Shown here one piece after another: positions 1 to 11,052 of a DNA stretch of 64,000 bases. The notes below the pieces were generated by a model, which did no database searches, was not told the DNA's origin, and saw nothing but the letters and a program-made list of their open reading frames with translations. Where the stretch lies: assembly GCA_034003725.1 (NCBI GenBank), contig JAVEYB010000001.1:90466-154465 (forward strand), read 5' to 3'. The stretch is from Candidatus Zixiibacteriota bacterium (lineage in GTDB: Bacteria > Zixibacteria > MSB-5A5 > GN15 > FEB-12). Both the position numbers and the translations under genes were made by a program. Positions within the stretch are counted from its first letter, which is position 1. Each line of letters starts with the position of its first letter.

Positions 1-30
1 CGTGGTCACCGAGAGTATCGTCGGCTGCCG

Positions 31-1140
31 TTATTCATTCGCCAAACGGGTGATCGTGGCGATCACTTCCTCCTGCTCGGCCGACGTCAATTCCGGGTAA
101 ATCGGAATCGAAAACACCTGGTCGGCCAATCGAGCGGACACCGGCAACTGGTTCGGCCGATATCCCAGTGATACGAAACACGGCTGTTTGTGGAACGGTA
201 TCGGGTAATAGACGCAGTACCCGATCTTTGCTTCGTCCAGTCCCTTCAGAATCTTTTCGCGCTTCGGCGAAACCAGCGTGTACTGATTGTAGATATGGAA
301 CGTGGTATAGTCCTTGACGGCCGGGGTCACGATATTCGGCACGCCCGCAAACGCGTGGTCGTACCGCCGGGCGTTTTCGATGCGCGCTTCGGACCACCGA
401 CGAAGGTGGGGCAGTTTCACCAGCAGGATGGCGGCCTGCATGGTATCCAACCGAGAGTTGTACCCTACGACGCTGTGTTCATACTTGCCTGATTGTCCGT
501 GGACGCGAAGCATGCGCACGGTGGCGGCGTTGTCATCGCTGTCGGTGGTGATGATGCCGGCGTCGCCGGCGGCGCCGAGGTTTTTGGTCGGATAAAACGA
601 GAAGCAGCCGTAGTCCCCGATAGAGCCGGCCGGTCGGCCCTTGTATTCTGAACCGATCGCCTGTGCAGCGTCTTCGACCACGGCCACGTTGTGCCGACGG
701 GCGATCTCGACGATCGGATCCATGTCGGCCATCTGGCCGAACAGATGCACCGGCATGATCGCTTTCGTCTTTTTCGTAATAGCCTTTTCGATCAGCGAGG
801 GATCGATGTTGAACGTGTCCGGTTCGATATCGAGGAACACGGGTGTCGCACCCAGGCGGCTGACAACCCCGGCGGTGGCGAAAAACGAAAAGTCGGGCAC
901 GATAACCTCGTCGCCCGGCCCGACGCCGGCGGCGTGAAGCGCCAGCATCAGGGCATCGGTGCCCGATGCGACGGCGATGGCATGTTTGACCCGGCACCGG
1001 GCCGCGATCTCCTGTTCGAGGCGATGCACTTCGGGGCCGAGGATGAACCTGCCGTGGTCGATCACATATGAGAGCGCCTTCTCGAGGTCGCGGCGAAGAT
1101 ACTCGGTTTGTCTGGCGAAGTCTATCAAGGGGACAGCCAT
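31..1140 (-). CDS. DegT/DnrJ/EryC1/StrS family PLP-dependent sugar aminotransferase
   Basis: Protein of 369 residues with the full-length fold of nucleotide-sugar aminotransferases, which use PLP to put an amino group on a keto-sugar for surface polysaccharide. The PLP lysine is in the motif FYPTKNLGAAGDAG (about residues 180-193), and VEDAAQAIGSEYKG upstream matches the family's PLP-ring segment. The ATG at 1140 is preceded by a GAGGTGA ribosome site about 7 bases away. It sits 9 bases after the acyltransferase gene, so the two probably act in one sugar pathway, as WbpE/WbpD-like pairs do; the exact sugar cannot be told. The downstream part of the cluster lies left of the window. Confidence 0.93.
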   Translation of the reverse strand: MAVPLIDFARQTEYLRRDLEKALSYVIDHGRFILGPEVHRLEQEIAARCRVKHAIAVASGTDALMLALHAAGVGPGDEVIVPDFSFFATAGVVSRLGATPVFLDIEPDTFNIDPSLIEKAITKKTKAIMPVHLFGQMADMDPIVEIARRHNVAVVEDAAQAIGSEYKGRPAGSIGDYGCFSFYPTKNLGAAGDAGIITTDSDDNAATVRMLRVHGQSGKYEHSVVGYNSRLDTMQAAILLVKLPHLRRWSEARIENARRYDHAFAGVPNIVTPAVKDYTTFHIYNQYTLVSPKREKILKGLDEAKIGYCVYYPIPFHKQPCFVSLGYRPNQLPVSARLADQVFSIPIYPELTSAEQEEVIATITRLANE

Positions 1141-1149
1141 CTTCTCACC

Positions 1150-1908
1150 TCACTCCTTCCAGCCCTGGTTATCGAGCCACTGCTCCGACGGGACATCGCG
1201 AAACACTTTGGCCGGGACGCCGGCGACGATTTTTTTCTCAGGGACGTCTTTGGTAACGAGTGCGCCGGCGGCGACCAGGGCGTCGGCGCCGATCGTGATA
1301 CCGGGCAGGATGGTCGCGTTGACGCCGATTCGCGCTCCCCTGCGCATGATGACGCCTTTGAAGTGTTTAAACCGCTCTTCCGTTCGGCCGATGTAGTTGT
1401 CGTTCGATGTGGCCACGCATGGCGCCAGAAAACAACGGTCTTCGACTTCGGAGTAAGCCGTCAGATACACGTTCGTTTCGAGTTTCACGTAGCGGCCGAT
1501 GGTGCAGTAGTTCTCGATCGCCACGCCGCGTCCGACGATCGTATAATCCCCCACCGATACGTTCTCCCGAACGGTCGACAAGTCCGCGATGAGCACTTTT
1601 TCGCCGATCGTACACCCGCGATAGATGATCACATGGGCGCCGATAATGCCGTTGCTGCCGATCCGAGTCGGCGGCAGCTGCTGGTCTTTGGTGACGGCGC
1701 TGTTGGCGGCCCGCATGGGGAGTTTGCCGATAACAGTGCCGTCGTCGATCCGGACGTTATCGCCGATCTGCACGTCGTCATGCATGATGACGTGGTGTCC
1801 GATCACACAGCCGTGTCCGATTTTTACTCTTTCTCCGATAACACAGAACTCGCCGAGTGTAGATGTACCGGCGATGACCGCCGAAGCGGCCACGATGGAC
1901 TTTGACAT
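1150..1908 (-). CDS. Left-handed beta-helix (hexapeptide repeat) acyltransferase
   Basis: A 252-residue protein built of imperfect hexapeptide repeats ([IV]G-x4) over almost its whole length, ending in AGALVTKDVPEKKIVAGVPAKVF, the typical C-terminus of trimeric LbetaH acetyltransferases. Such enzymes transfer an acyl group (often from acetyl-CoA) to an amino-sugar. The repeats start at residue about 5, giving a longer helix than WbpD-type enzymes (near 190 residues). It lies between the Wzz-like gene and the sugar aminotransferase and most simply acylates that enzyme's product; the substrate is inferred from context only. Confidence 0.88.
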   Translation of the reverse strand: MSKSIVAASAVIAGTSTLGEFCVIGERVKIGHGCVIGHHVIMHDDVQIGDNVRIDDGTVIGKLPMRAANSAVTKDQQLPPTRIGSNGIIGAHVIIYRGCTIGEKVLIADLSTVRENVSVGDYTIVGRGVAIENYCTIGRYVKLETNVYLTAYSEVEDRCFLAPCVATSNDNYIGRTEERFKHFKGVIMRRGARIGVNATILPGITIGADALVAAGALVTKDVPEKKIVAGVPAKVFRDVPSEQWLDNQGWKE

Positions 1909-1979
1909 AGCGGACTATCCTTCAGTGAATGGACAGACAGACAGTCGCCGGGGGCGACATCCGCCGTTCGAACCTGTAT

Positions 1980-3182
1980 TTACCGTTTTTTGCCGACGCC
2001 CGGGAGCCAGCCGAAATAGGCTCGTACGAAGCGATTGAGGCGGTCATAATCCTGCGGCTGGTTCTGCTGCATGCGGGCGGTGTAATCGACCATCGCGGCG
2101 ATCACCACGGACATCAGCAGCGACACGACAAGACTGCCGAGCACGATCCGGGTTCGCTGCGGCCGGCTTCGGACTTCGGCGACGCGGGCCGAGTCCAGCA
2201 CCGAGATGGTCGGAGTCGACTCCTGTTCGGCGATGCGCGCCTGTTCGTTTTGTTCCAGCAAGATGTTATACAGCCGTTCGTTGACGCGGACGCGCGTATA
2301 GAGGTTTTCGTAGCGGCCCCGCAGGTTGGGTATCACGGAAACCGGCACCGAGAAATACGAACTGTCGCCGGAGCCCTCCTCGAGGGCGCGAAGCTGACCG
2401 CGCACGATCGAGCGGCGCCGTTTTTTCTCCACCAGATCGGGGTTGTCGGCGCTGAGATACTCTTCGCCCATCTGAATTTCGAGGTCGAGTTGCGCGAGCG
2501 TGATCTTGAGCTGGGTAGCCTGTTCGATGGCCAGCCGGGTCTGTTCGCCGAAGTCGATGGCTTTGTGGGCGGTCTGGAACGCTTCCAGCGAATCGCGCGC
2601 CTCAGCCAGCTCGCGGGCCACCTGTTCGAGCCGGTCGCTGATGAACTCCCGGTTCTGTTTCGCGCGGCTGACCACCATGCGGGCATTCAGAATGTTCAAT
2701 TCGTCGATGTAGGCGTTGGCGATATCCGCCGCCACAACCGGGTCACGGTCCTCGACCGTTATGCTCAGCAGCCCCTCATCGGTCACCCGGAACGCCGTGT
2801 GACTCATGAGTGCGAGGTAGGTATCGATACGACTCTCGGTTTCATATCGGGTGGCGAGATCGAACCGGTCGATAATCTGTTCCGACAGTGTGCGGCTGGT
2901 CAGAATCCGCGCGTAGACGTCGGACGGCGTGACCATCATCGGCAGCGTCAGCCCCTCGGTCATCGACACGATATCGGCCATCTGGCTGAGTCCGGCGGGG
3001 ATTGCGGTGCCAAGATCTTTCGGGGGCAGCAGCAACACCTCTGAGGAGTACCACGCCGGCAACAGGAGCGACACGACAACCGCACCCAGCGTAATCAGCG
3101 CCACGATAGTGACAACCATACCCCGGCGGCGGGCCAGCATGTCAACGAAGAGCCAGAGGTTGGAGGTTCCGGAGTGGGTCAC
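1980..3182 (-). CDS. Wzz/GumC-type polysaccharide chain-length or co-polymerase protein
   Basis: Protein of 400 residues with an N-terminal membrane segment (about residues 18-40, MVVTIVALITLGAVVVSLLL), a long periplasmic part rich in heptad-like helices (about 165-270), and a second membrane segment near residue 345-365, which is the Wzz/GNVR topology. No Walker A follows, so it lacks the fused BY-kinase domain of Wzc. It starts with GTG at 3182, overlapping the stop of the SLBB exporter gene by 4 bases (GTGA), so the two are translationally coupled. Expected role: setting chain length and linking polymerisation to the outer-membrane exporter. Confidence 0.87.
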   Translation of the reverse strand: MTHSGTSNLWLFVDMLARRRGMVVTIVALITLGAVVVSLLLPAWYSSEVLLLPPKDLGTAIPAGLSQMADIVSMTEGLTLPMMVTPSDVYARILTSRTLSEQIIDRFDLATRYETESRIDTYLALMSHTAFRVTDEGLLSITVEDRDPVVAADIANAYIDELNILNARMVVSRAKQNREFISDRLEQVARELAEARDSLEAFQTAHKAIDFGEQTRLAIEQATQLKITLAQLDLEIQMGEEYLSADNPDLVEKKRRRSIVRGQLRALEEGSGDSSYFSVPVSVIPNLRGRYENLYTRVRVNERLYNILLEQNEQARIAEQESTPTISVLDSARVAEVRSRPQRTRIVLGSLVVSLLMSVVIAAMVDYTARMQQNQPQDYDRLNRFVRAYFGWLPGVGKKR

Positions 3183-4525
3183 CGGAGCAGCTCCTTTCGG
3201 TTTACGCGCACTTCATCGCCGTCGCGGATACCGACATCGGGACCGACGGTCGACGAGAGCTGCGAGACGCGATCGGTAACGACCACCTGCTGTCGGTCGG
3301 CCTCTGCCAGGAAACCTCCGGCGGCGCTGATATAATAGGTGGCAGTTTTGTCGTGCTCGTACGGCACCAGCCCGGGGTTGCGAACCTCGCCGGAGACGCG
3401 CACATAGCCAACCGTACGCGGGACGAAGATGGAGTCATCGGACTGAAGAATGAACCGAGCCCACAACGAGGAATCACCGCCGACTCTGATGGGATACCTG
3501 AGCGCAGACATCTGGGGCGTCATCCCTTCTTCGACTTTTCGGAAGACGGTGACCCGTGGGGCGTTGGCATCGCGGAGGAGCCCTCCCGCGTGCGCAATCA
3601 ACGACGCGAGGGTGGCGTTTTCCCCCACGTTATACCGCCCGGGTTGGGTGATGCGGCCGAATATGATCATCATGCTGGACGCATCGTCGGCGTCTCGCTG
3701 GGGGACCATGACGACATCACGCGGCTGTATTGTGCCCTTTACACGTGGATCACGGAGACTGTCGCCGACGATAAACAAGCCTTCCATATCGCCGTCGCGC
3801 CGCACGCCGCCCGCGAGGGATAACAGCGTGTTCAGGTCATCGTCGGGCTGCAGCTCGATTTCCCTCGGGTGTCGGACGTATCCGACGATGTTTATCACTT
3901 CGTCGGTGCGCTGCGGAACGTGAATGTGAAATCCGCCATAGACAGGCGGGTCGGCATCGGGATCGCCCAGAAACGTGGCGCGATCCAGATCGACCGGTAT
4001 ACCGGCAGGTCCGCCGAGAAGCGTGATTCGCCTCGTCGACGCGTATTCGGTAACACCGCCGGCCAGCTCAAGCAGCTCCGAGACGCGCTGCGACGTATAG
4101 GCTACATACAGGCCGGGCGCGACGACCTCGCCGGTGACCGTAATCGCAGTACGCATCGGGTCGCCGACTGTGATATCTATCTGGTCGGCAGTATAAAAAC
4201 CGGAGAGAATCGGCATGAGAAGTTCGCGGGCCTGGGTAAGGGTCTTGCCGTTCAAGTCGAACAGGCCAAGCGTAGGACTGGCAATCTTTCCGTCGGCAGT
4301 TACCGGAAGACTCAGGGAGGGGAGCTTGGCGCCCACAAAGACGACCCGCAGTTGTTCACCCGGCCGGATGATAAATTGGTCCGGATCGACCGGGCGGTCA
4401 TAATAGCGGTACTCGAGCTGGACAAGTGAGTCAGGTACTTCGCCGGCGATCTGCGCGGCGCCGGGTTTTGCCAGGCCAAGTGACAGAACTAGGGCGGCAG
4501 TCGCGAGCCGGGCAAGCGGCTTCAT
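3179..4525 (-). CDS. SLBB-domain polysaccharide export protein (Wza-like)
   Basis: About 448 residues. It has a signal peptide (KPLARLATAALVLSLGLA...AAQ), a Poly_export domain (about FIIRPGEQLRVVFVG to ITVGD) and then several SLBB beta-grasp repeats; a copy starts near VTGEVVAPGLYV and others near INIVGYVRHPREIEL and RVSGEVRNPGLVPYEH. Such proteins form the outer-membrane/periplasmic channel for capsule or exopolysaccharide. I place the start at the ATG at 4525, which opens the signal peptide. A promoter at 4555-4583 predicts transcription starting near 4548, which rules out the farther upstream ATG at 4555 (4546 and 4540 remain possible). First gene of the cluster. Confidence 0.88.
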   Translation of the reverse strand: MKPLARLATAALVLSLGLAKPGAAQIAGEVPDSLVQLEYRYYDRPVDPDQFIIRPGEQLRVVFVGAKLPSLSLPVTADGKIASPTLGLFDLNGKTLTQARELLMPILSGFYTADQIDITVGDPMRTAITVTGEVVAPGLYVAYTSQRVSELLELAGGVTEYASTRRITLLGGPAGIPVDLDRATFLGDPDADPPVYGGFHIHVPQRTDEVINIVGYVRHPREIELQPDDDLNTLLSLAGGVRRDGDMEGLFIVGDSLRDPRVKGTIQPRDVVMVPQRDADDASSMMIIFGRITQPGRYNVGENATLASLIAHAGGLLRDANAPRVTVFRKVEEGMTPQMSALRYPIRVGGDSSLWARFILQSDDSIFVPRTVGYVRVSGEVRNPGLVPYEHDKTATYYISAAGGFLAEADRQQVVVTDRVSQLSSTVGPDVGIRDGDEVRVNRKELLR

Positions 4526-4554
4526 CTGTAAACCGTACATAGACATAACTTGCA

Positions 4555-4583
4555 AGGATAGGCAATCCTTAGGGCAATGTCAA
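4555..4583 (-). promoter_or_regulatory. Promoter of the polysaccharide export cluster
   Basis: On the minus strand TTGACA (4583-4578) and TATCCT (4560-4555) are separated by 17 bases. The hexamers are close to the sigma-70 consensus. The predicted start of transcription is only a few bases before the candidate ATGs at 4546/4540, so the mRNA has a very short or no leader. Confidence 0.65.
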
Positions 4584-4633
4584 CTGGCGTTATGGGGTGG
4601 TATGAGCCGGGGTGGTCTGACGGCGCCGGGCTC

Positions 4634-5095
4634 TTAACGTGTCGGGTAGAGGGATGACCCGCTGCCGCCGGAACGCACAAGCCGGAACTGAAAGACGGCG
4701 TCGGTCTGGTCGATGTTATCCAGTCGAAGCGAATCCCCCGCGAACTGGGCCGTGAACTCGCCCGAAGGCCCGCGCTGGCTGCAGTTGCCCCCGAAATAGG
4801 ACTGCGGGGTCAGGCGAACCTGATTGGTGTTGAAGCCGCCGATCTCGCCTTCGGAATCGCACAGTGATGAGGGGTTACCGTTGCTGCTCAGGTGAGTAAT
4901 GGAGTAAATGCCGTTATTGACGGTGAAAAAGATGGTATCGACCCACTGCTCGCCGACGACAAGGGGGCTGAAGTCGATACGCAGTTCACCGCGATAGCTG
5001 GCGGCTGCGGGCACGGGGTCATCGTCGTCGCCGGAACACCCGGCGATCGGCAGGGCGGCCGCCACAATCAGCATGATCGAACAAATTCGTTTCAC
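4634..5095 (-). CDS. Small lipoprotein of unknown function
   Basis: About 153 residues. The N-terminus VKRICSIMLIVAAALPIAGCSGDDDD is a lipoprotein signal with lipobox IAGC followed by an acidic stretch. I choose the GTG at 5095 because GGAGG (5106-5102) lies 6 bases upstream of it; the ATG at 5101 would directly abut that site. The mature part is polar with two Cys (LCDSEG, GGNCSQRG) that could form a disulfide. No family is recognised. It follows pyrG by 74 bases and may be transcribed separately. Confidence 0.7.
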   Translation of the reverse strand: MKRICSIMLIVAAALPIAGCSGDDDDPVPAAASYRGELRIDFSPLVVGEQWVDTIFFTVNNGIYSITHLSSNGNPSSLCDSEGEIGGFNTNQVRLTPQSYFGGNCSQRGPSGEFTAQFAGDSLRLDNIDQTDAVFQFRLVRSGGSGSSLYPTR

Positions 5096-5169
5096 TGTCA
5101 TCCTCCGGATCAAACCCAAAGGAAGAACGCATACCGGGGCCGATTTGTTCGAATCACACGCGAAACGAC

Positions 5170-7612
<2,443 letters not shown>

Positions 7613-7613
<1 letters not shown>

Positions 7614-7900
7614 CAGCCGATCACCCTCGGCACGCGGAAATAACGGTCGTCGGCATCCGGCGCCATCGCCAGGACCGTTTCCCGCGGCAGTGACGGCTTC
7701 ACAACATCATCGCGGAAGACATTTTCGGACGTGATAAACTGCTCGCGCGGCTGCACGTTGTCGGTCGCAACCTGTTGCAACGCATCGATATAGTCGAGGA
7801 TGACAGTGAGTTCGCGGGAGAAGCGGGTGATTTCTTCTTCAGTGAGACTGAGTCGCGCCAGACGCGCAATATGCCGCACCTGATTCTTATCTAGTGGCAT
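7613..7900 (-). CDS. gatC: Asp-tRNA(Asn)/Glu-tRNA(Gln) amidotransferase subunit C
   Basis: Protein of 95 residues, standard for GatC, the small subunit that braces GatA and GatB in the enzyme converting Glu-tRNA(Gln) and Asp-tRNA(Asn) to their amides. The N-terminal VRHIARLARLSLTEEEI and the C-terminal stretch with LRDDVVKPSLPRE-type sequence (here FRDDVVKPSLPRE) match the family. gatA and gatB are not in the window, so gatC is separated from them, which is common. It starts the gatC-kdsB-pyrG operon. Confidence 0.93.
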
Positions 7901-8085
7901 GGGCCAACATACCGAAGCTGTTGTCGGCAGTCAAGACAAAAACGGGACGGTAACACTCCCGCGCACTGCGGACCCATTCCCATACATCGCACCCACCGGC
8001 TCGGTGTCAACCGATTGAAGCTAAAGTCGGATCATCAATTAGCCGATCTCTACAACAGGTGTCTCAAAATGAAACAGGTTACACA

Positions 8086-9111
8086 ATGAGCATAGTCACG
8101 GTTCCCCGTCGAATCAGCAGCCACGTGAGCGACACATTCGCTCGGCCGGTGCCTTCGAGGCTTCGAGATGATCTGCTGCGAGAGTCAAACACTGACAGAA
8201 CGCCGCTGGCGGGCCTGACCGCTGCCGTCCTGGGCCTGACCCTCCGGGGCTCTCTGATCGACAGCGATCGGGAGTACCTGGACCGAGTCGGGGGCGCCAA
8301 CGCGATTGTCTTTCTGATCAACGGCAGCCGCTGGGTACATCCGGCGGACCTGCCGCTGTTTGACTACGAGCTGATCGAAACCGCCGTTACGATTTGCGGC
8401 GAAGCCGTCGTATCGCACCGCTACCAGCCGAGGGAGAACGATCCGGAAACGTGGTACACGGTCATGACTGCGGTGCTGAATCCGGGTGAAGAGGTACCGC
8501 TCGTGCTGGGGATCCTGAGTCCGGAAAACCGTCGGGAAGCAGCCGCGCGGCAGGGGCAGTTCTCGGATGTGGTATCGGCATTTCGCGCCTGTCGCATCGA
8601 GTTTGAACGAGCCTGCGACGTAATACGGGCTGCCGGGAACAGCGACGAGCCGCTCATCGTCGTCGATCAGACGACGGGCACCATACTTCACGCAAATTCG
8701 CCGGCCTGCCAACTGGCCGAGTGGACGGATTCACCGATAATCGGCGCTTCATTCGACGATATTGCCGGGCTGCTGCCGCTGTGCAGTTCCGGGCCGCGAT
8801 TGATGATCAGGCAGGTAACGGTGGCGGGACTGGCGCTGTCGCTGGTGGGGGCGCCATCGTCGCCCGGCGACACCGACAGCGCGGCAACTCAAGCGACCGG
8901 GCCGCTGGCTGATGAGTTGCATTCGGCGCTGGACGATCTGGCGGTCAGCGTGTCGGAACTCAAGTCGTACGTCGCGGCCGCCGGCAACACGGTGGCGGCT
9001 GCTCTCCTCGATCGCATTGACAGCCAGGCGATTCTCGTGCGGGACGGGATCGAACATCTCACCCGTCTGGTACTTGGAACCCCGGCGACAGCGGAAGATG
9101 ATCTACCATGA
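8086..9111 (+). CDS. PAS-domain protein, first gene of a signalling operon
   Basis: About 341 residues counting from the ATG at 8086 (AGG weakly placed upstream); a GTG at 8059 without a ribosome site would add 9 residues. The middle to C-terminal part contains a PAS-like segment, LIVVDQTTGTILHANSPACQLAEW, and the C-terminus is helical (LADELHSALDDLAVSVSELKSYVAAAG), resembling a dimerisation helix of sensor kinases, but there is no phospho-accepting H-box and no ATPase domain. It is a sensor with no output of its own. The stop overlaps the ATG of the NtrC-like gene (ATGA), so its likely partner is that ATPase. Confidence 0.7.
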   Translation: MSIVTVPRRISSHVSDTFARPVPSRLRDDLLRESNTDRTPLAGLTAAVLGLTLRGSLIDSDREYLDRVGGANAIVFLINGSRWVHPADLPLFDYELIETAVTICGEAVVSHRYQPRENDPETWYTVMTAVLNPGEEVPLVLGILSPENRREAAARQGQFSDVVSAFRACRIEFERACDVIRAAGNSDEPLIVVDQTTGTILHANSPACQLAEWTDSPIIGASFDDIAGLLPLCSSGPRLMIRQVTVAGLALSLVGAPSSPGDTDSAATQATGPLADELHSALDDLAVSVSELKSYVAAAGNTVAAALLDRIDSQAILVRDGIEHLTRLVLGTPATAEDDLP

Positions 9112-10490
9112 CAGAGCATCGCGAACCAATTGCGGTCGTCATTCGAACTGAGAACCCGAATTTGGCGGAGTCATTAGCGACTCAATTGCGATCCGCCGGC
9201 TGCAGGGTACTGAAAGATTCTGAGACCACGGGGACGGAAGAAACCCGCGGCGTGACGCCGCAGGTCGTGATTCAGGATGCCGGGGACGCCCCGGCACCCT
9301 GTTCCGCGGCACTTGAGAGTGTGCGAAGCCAATGGCCCGGCGCGCAGATCGTCTTCATCGGCGCGGGGGTGTCATCTGATCTTACGCTGTTGTCACACCC
9401 CGCCGTCTTTGCGGCGCTCTCGCGTGACGATACACCGCAGCACGTGTGCTGGACCGTGCAGCGGGCGGGTGAAACCGCCCGCATGCGTACGGAGCTCACG
9501 GCGCTGCGCGAATCGGCGGCGATGAGTTACGGCTTTGACAACTTCATCGGCGTGTCGGAAGGTATCGTGCGGGTTCGCGAGACCGCACAGCGCCTCGCGC
9601 CGACCGATATCGCGGTCCTGCTGACGGGGCGGCCGGGCAGCGGAAAGCGCCACCTCGCAACCATCATTCATCATCACTCCCTGCGACGCCGGGGACCGTT
9701 GGTGACGGTCGATTTCGAAACGGTCCCGCCCGACCAGCACTCCGAACTGCTGTTCGGCGGCACGACGGCCGGACGCCGGTCTGTTCGGCCGGGTCTGCTG
9801 GAACGCGCCGACGGGGGCACGATCTATCTCGACGACATCGGGGCAATGTCGATGGAGGCACAGGAACGCCTGAGCGGCTTCCTGCAGGACCACCAAATAG
9901 TCAGCTCGGTGCAGGCCCGACCGATGCGTCTCGACGTTCGCATGCTGGCCGGCAGCAGCCACGATCTGCGGGATCGTGTCGCAGACGGTTCATTTCGGGC
10001 CGACGTGCTGCAGGCGCTCAGCGTGATATCGATCGACCTGCCGCCACTCAAGGGACGCTCCGAGGATATTGAGGTACTAACCGATTACATGCTCCATCGG
10101 CTGACTGCCGGTCGCGGGCAGACGCAGGTGGGAATCAGTCGTGAGGCCCTGACGATGCTTGCGGCGCACTCCTGGCCGGGCAATGTCCGGGAACTCGAGA
10201 ACACCCTGCGCCGGGCCATCGCTCTGTGTCAGAACAGGTGTATCGAGTGGGGCGATATCGTCTTCCTCGGGGAACCGGCCGGCGCGCCAACCGACAGCGG
10301 ACCGTCGCGGGTCACGCTGACCATCAAAGGCGGGCTGCTCGACAACACGCAACGGACTTTGATTATCAAGGCCCTGGACGCCAACGACTGGAACTATTCA
10401 CGTACCGCGGCCGATCTCGGTATCGGACGAACCACCCTCTGGAGAAAAATACGACGGTACGATCTTAGGCGGGAAAGCGATCTTCGCTGA
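9108..10490 (+). CDS. NtrC-like AAA+ regulator lacking the GAFTGA motif
   Basis: Protein of 460 residues. Residues 1-125 look like a receiver domain that lost its acidic pair (VVIRTENPN where DD is expected). Residues about 145-385 form a sigma-54-activator type AAA+ domain: Walker A GRPGSGKR (174-181), Walker B-like GGTIYLDDIG (236-245, second D instead of E), and WPGNVREL (356-363). The L1 loop between ELLFG and ERADGG is shortened and reads GGTTAGRR in place of GAFTGA, and the expected arginine after FRADV is Ala (LQAL). A Fis-type HTH closes the protein (RTAADLGIGRTTLWRKIRRY). It probably binds DNA but may not remodel sigma-54 holoenzyme. Confidence 0.88.
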   Translation: MTEHREPIAVVIRTENPNLAESLATQLRSAGCRVLKDSETTGTEETRGVTPQVVIQDAGDAPAPCSAALESVRSQWPGAQIVFIGAGVSSDLTLLSHPAVFAALSRDDTPQHVCWTVQRAGETARMRTELTALRESAAMSYGFDNFIGVSEGIVRVRETAQRLAPTDIAVLLTGRPGSGKRHLATIIHHHSLRRRGPLVTVDFETVPPDQHSELLFGGTTAGRRSVRPGLLERADGGTIYLDDIGAMSMEAQERLSGFLQDHQIVSSVQARPMRLDVRMLAGSSHDLRDRVADGSFRADVLQALSVISIDLPPLKGRSEDIEVLTDYMLHRLTAGRGQTQVGISREALTMLAAHSWPGNVRELENTLRRAIALCQNRCIEWGDIVFLGEPAGAPTDSGPSRVTLTIKGGLLDNTQRTLIIKALDANDWNYSRTAADLGIGRTTLWRKIRRYDLRRESDLR

Positions 10491-10502
10491 GAGGACGATC
10501 GG

Positions 10503-11039
10503 ATGGCGGCGTGGGACGAATCATATGACACCCCCCGGTCGGAGCCCGGGTGCGAACCCGTGCGGACAAGCCACGACGGTGATCCGACCGCGGCGCTCGA
10601 CCCCGCAGAGGAGTTTTTCCGCCTGACGCGGGTGCTGCAGGAGCGATACGACATTCGCAAGGCGGTGCTCATCGTTAAAGAGAAAGCGAGCAGCCGATTC
10701 TGTGCGGTTGCGTCGTTTAACGGCGGCCGCACACGGAAGAACCTTTCCCTGCGACTGCCCGGCCACTCGTCGCTTTTCCTCAAGGTAGCCGACCACCGGA
10801 CCATATTCACTGAATCGTATTGCGACCTGTTCAGCGGCAACTCATTTGAGCGGAACCTGCTGCTGGACGATGAGTGTCGTTCCTACGCCATTCTGCCGCT
10901 CACCTGCGACGGGCACGTCGTGGGGATCTTAGGATTTTCGTCGGACAGCCCCTCGACATTTGTCACCTTTGAAGAGGGCGCGGTTGATCGGGCGGCGGCA
11001 CACCTGGCCGAACGCATCAGACAGACGGTCACCATTTAG
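10503..11039 (+). CDS. GAF-domain protein, third gene of the signalling operon
   Basis: Protein of 178 residues. After about 35 polar residues a GAF-like fold follows: FRLTRVLQERYDIRKAVLIV, then AVASFNGGRTRKNLSL, and SYAILPLTCDGHVVGILGFSS, the classic final strands of GAF domains. No output domain is present. It lies 12 bases after the NtrC-like gene and likely supplies ligand sensing to the same circuit. Ligand unknown. Confidence 0.75.
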   Translation: MAAWDESYDTPRSEPGCEPVRTSHDGDPTAALDPAEEFFRLTRVLQERYDIRKAVLIVKEKASSRFCAVASFNGGRTRKNLSLRLPGHSSLFLKVADHRTIFTESYCDLFSGNSFERNLLLDDECRSYAILPLTCDGHVVGILGFSSDSPSTFVTFEEGAVDRAAAHLAERIRQTVTI

Positions 11040-11052
11040 ACGTAATATCTCG

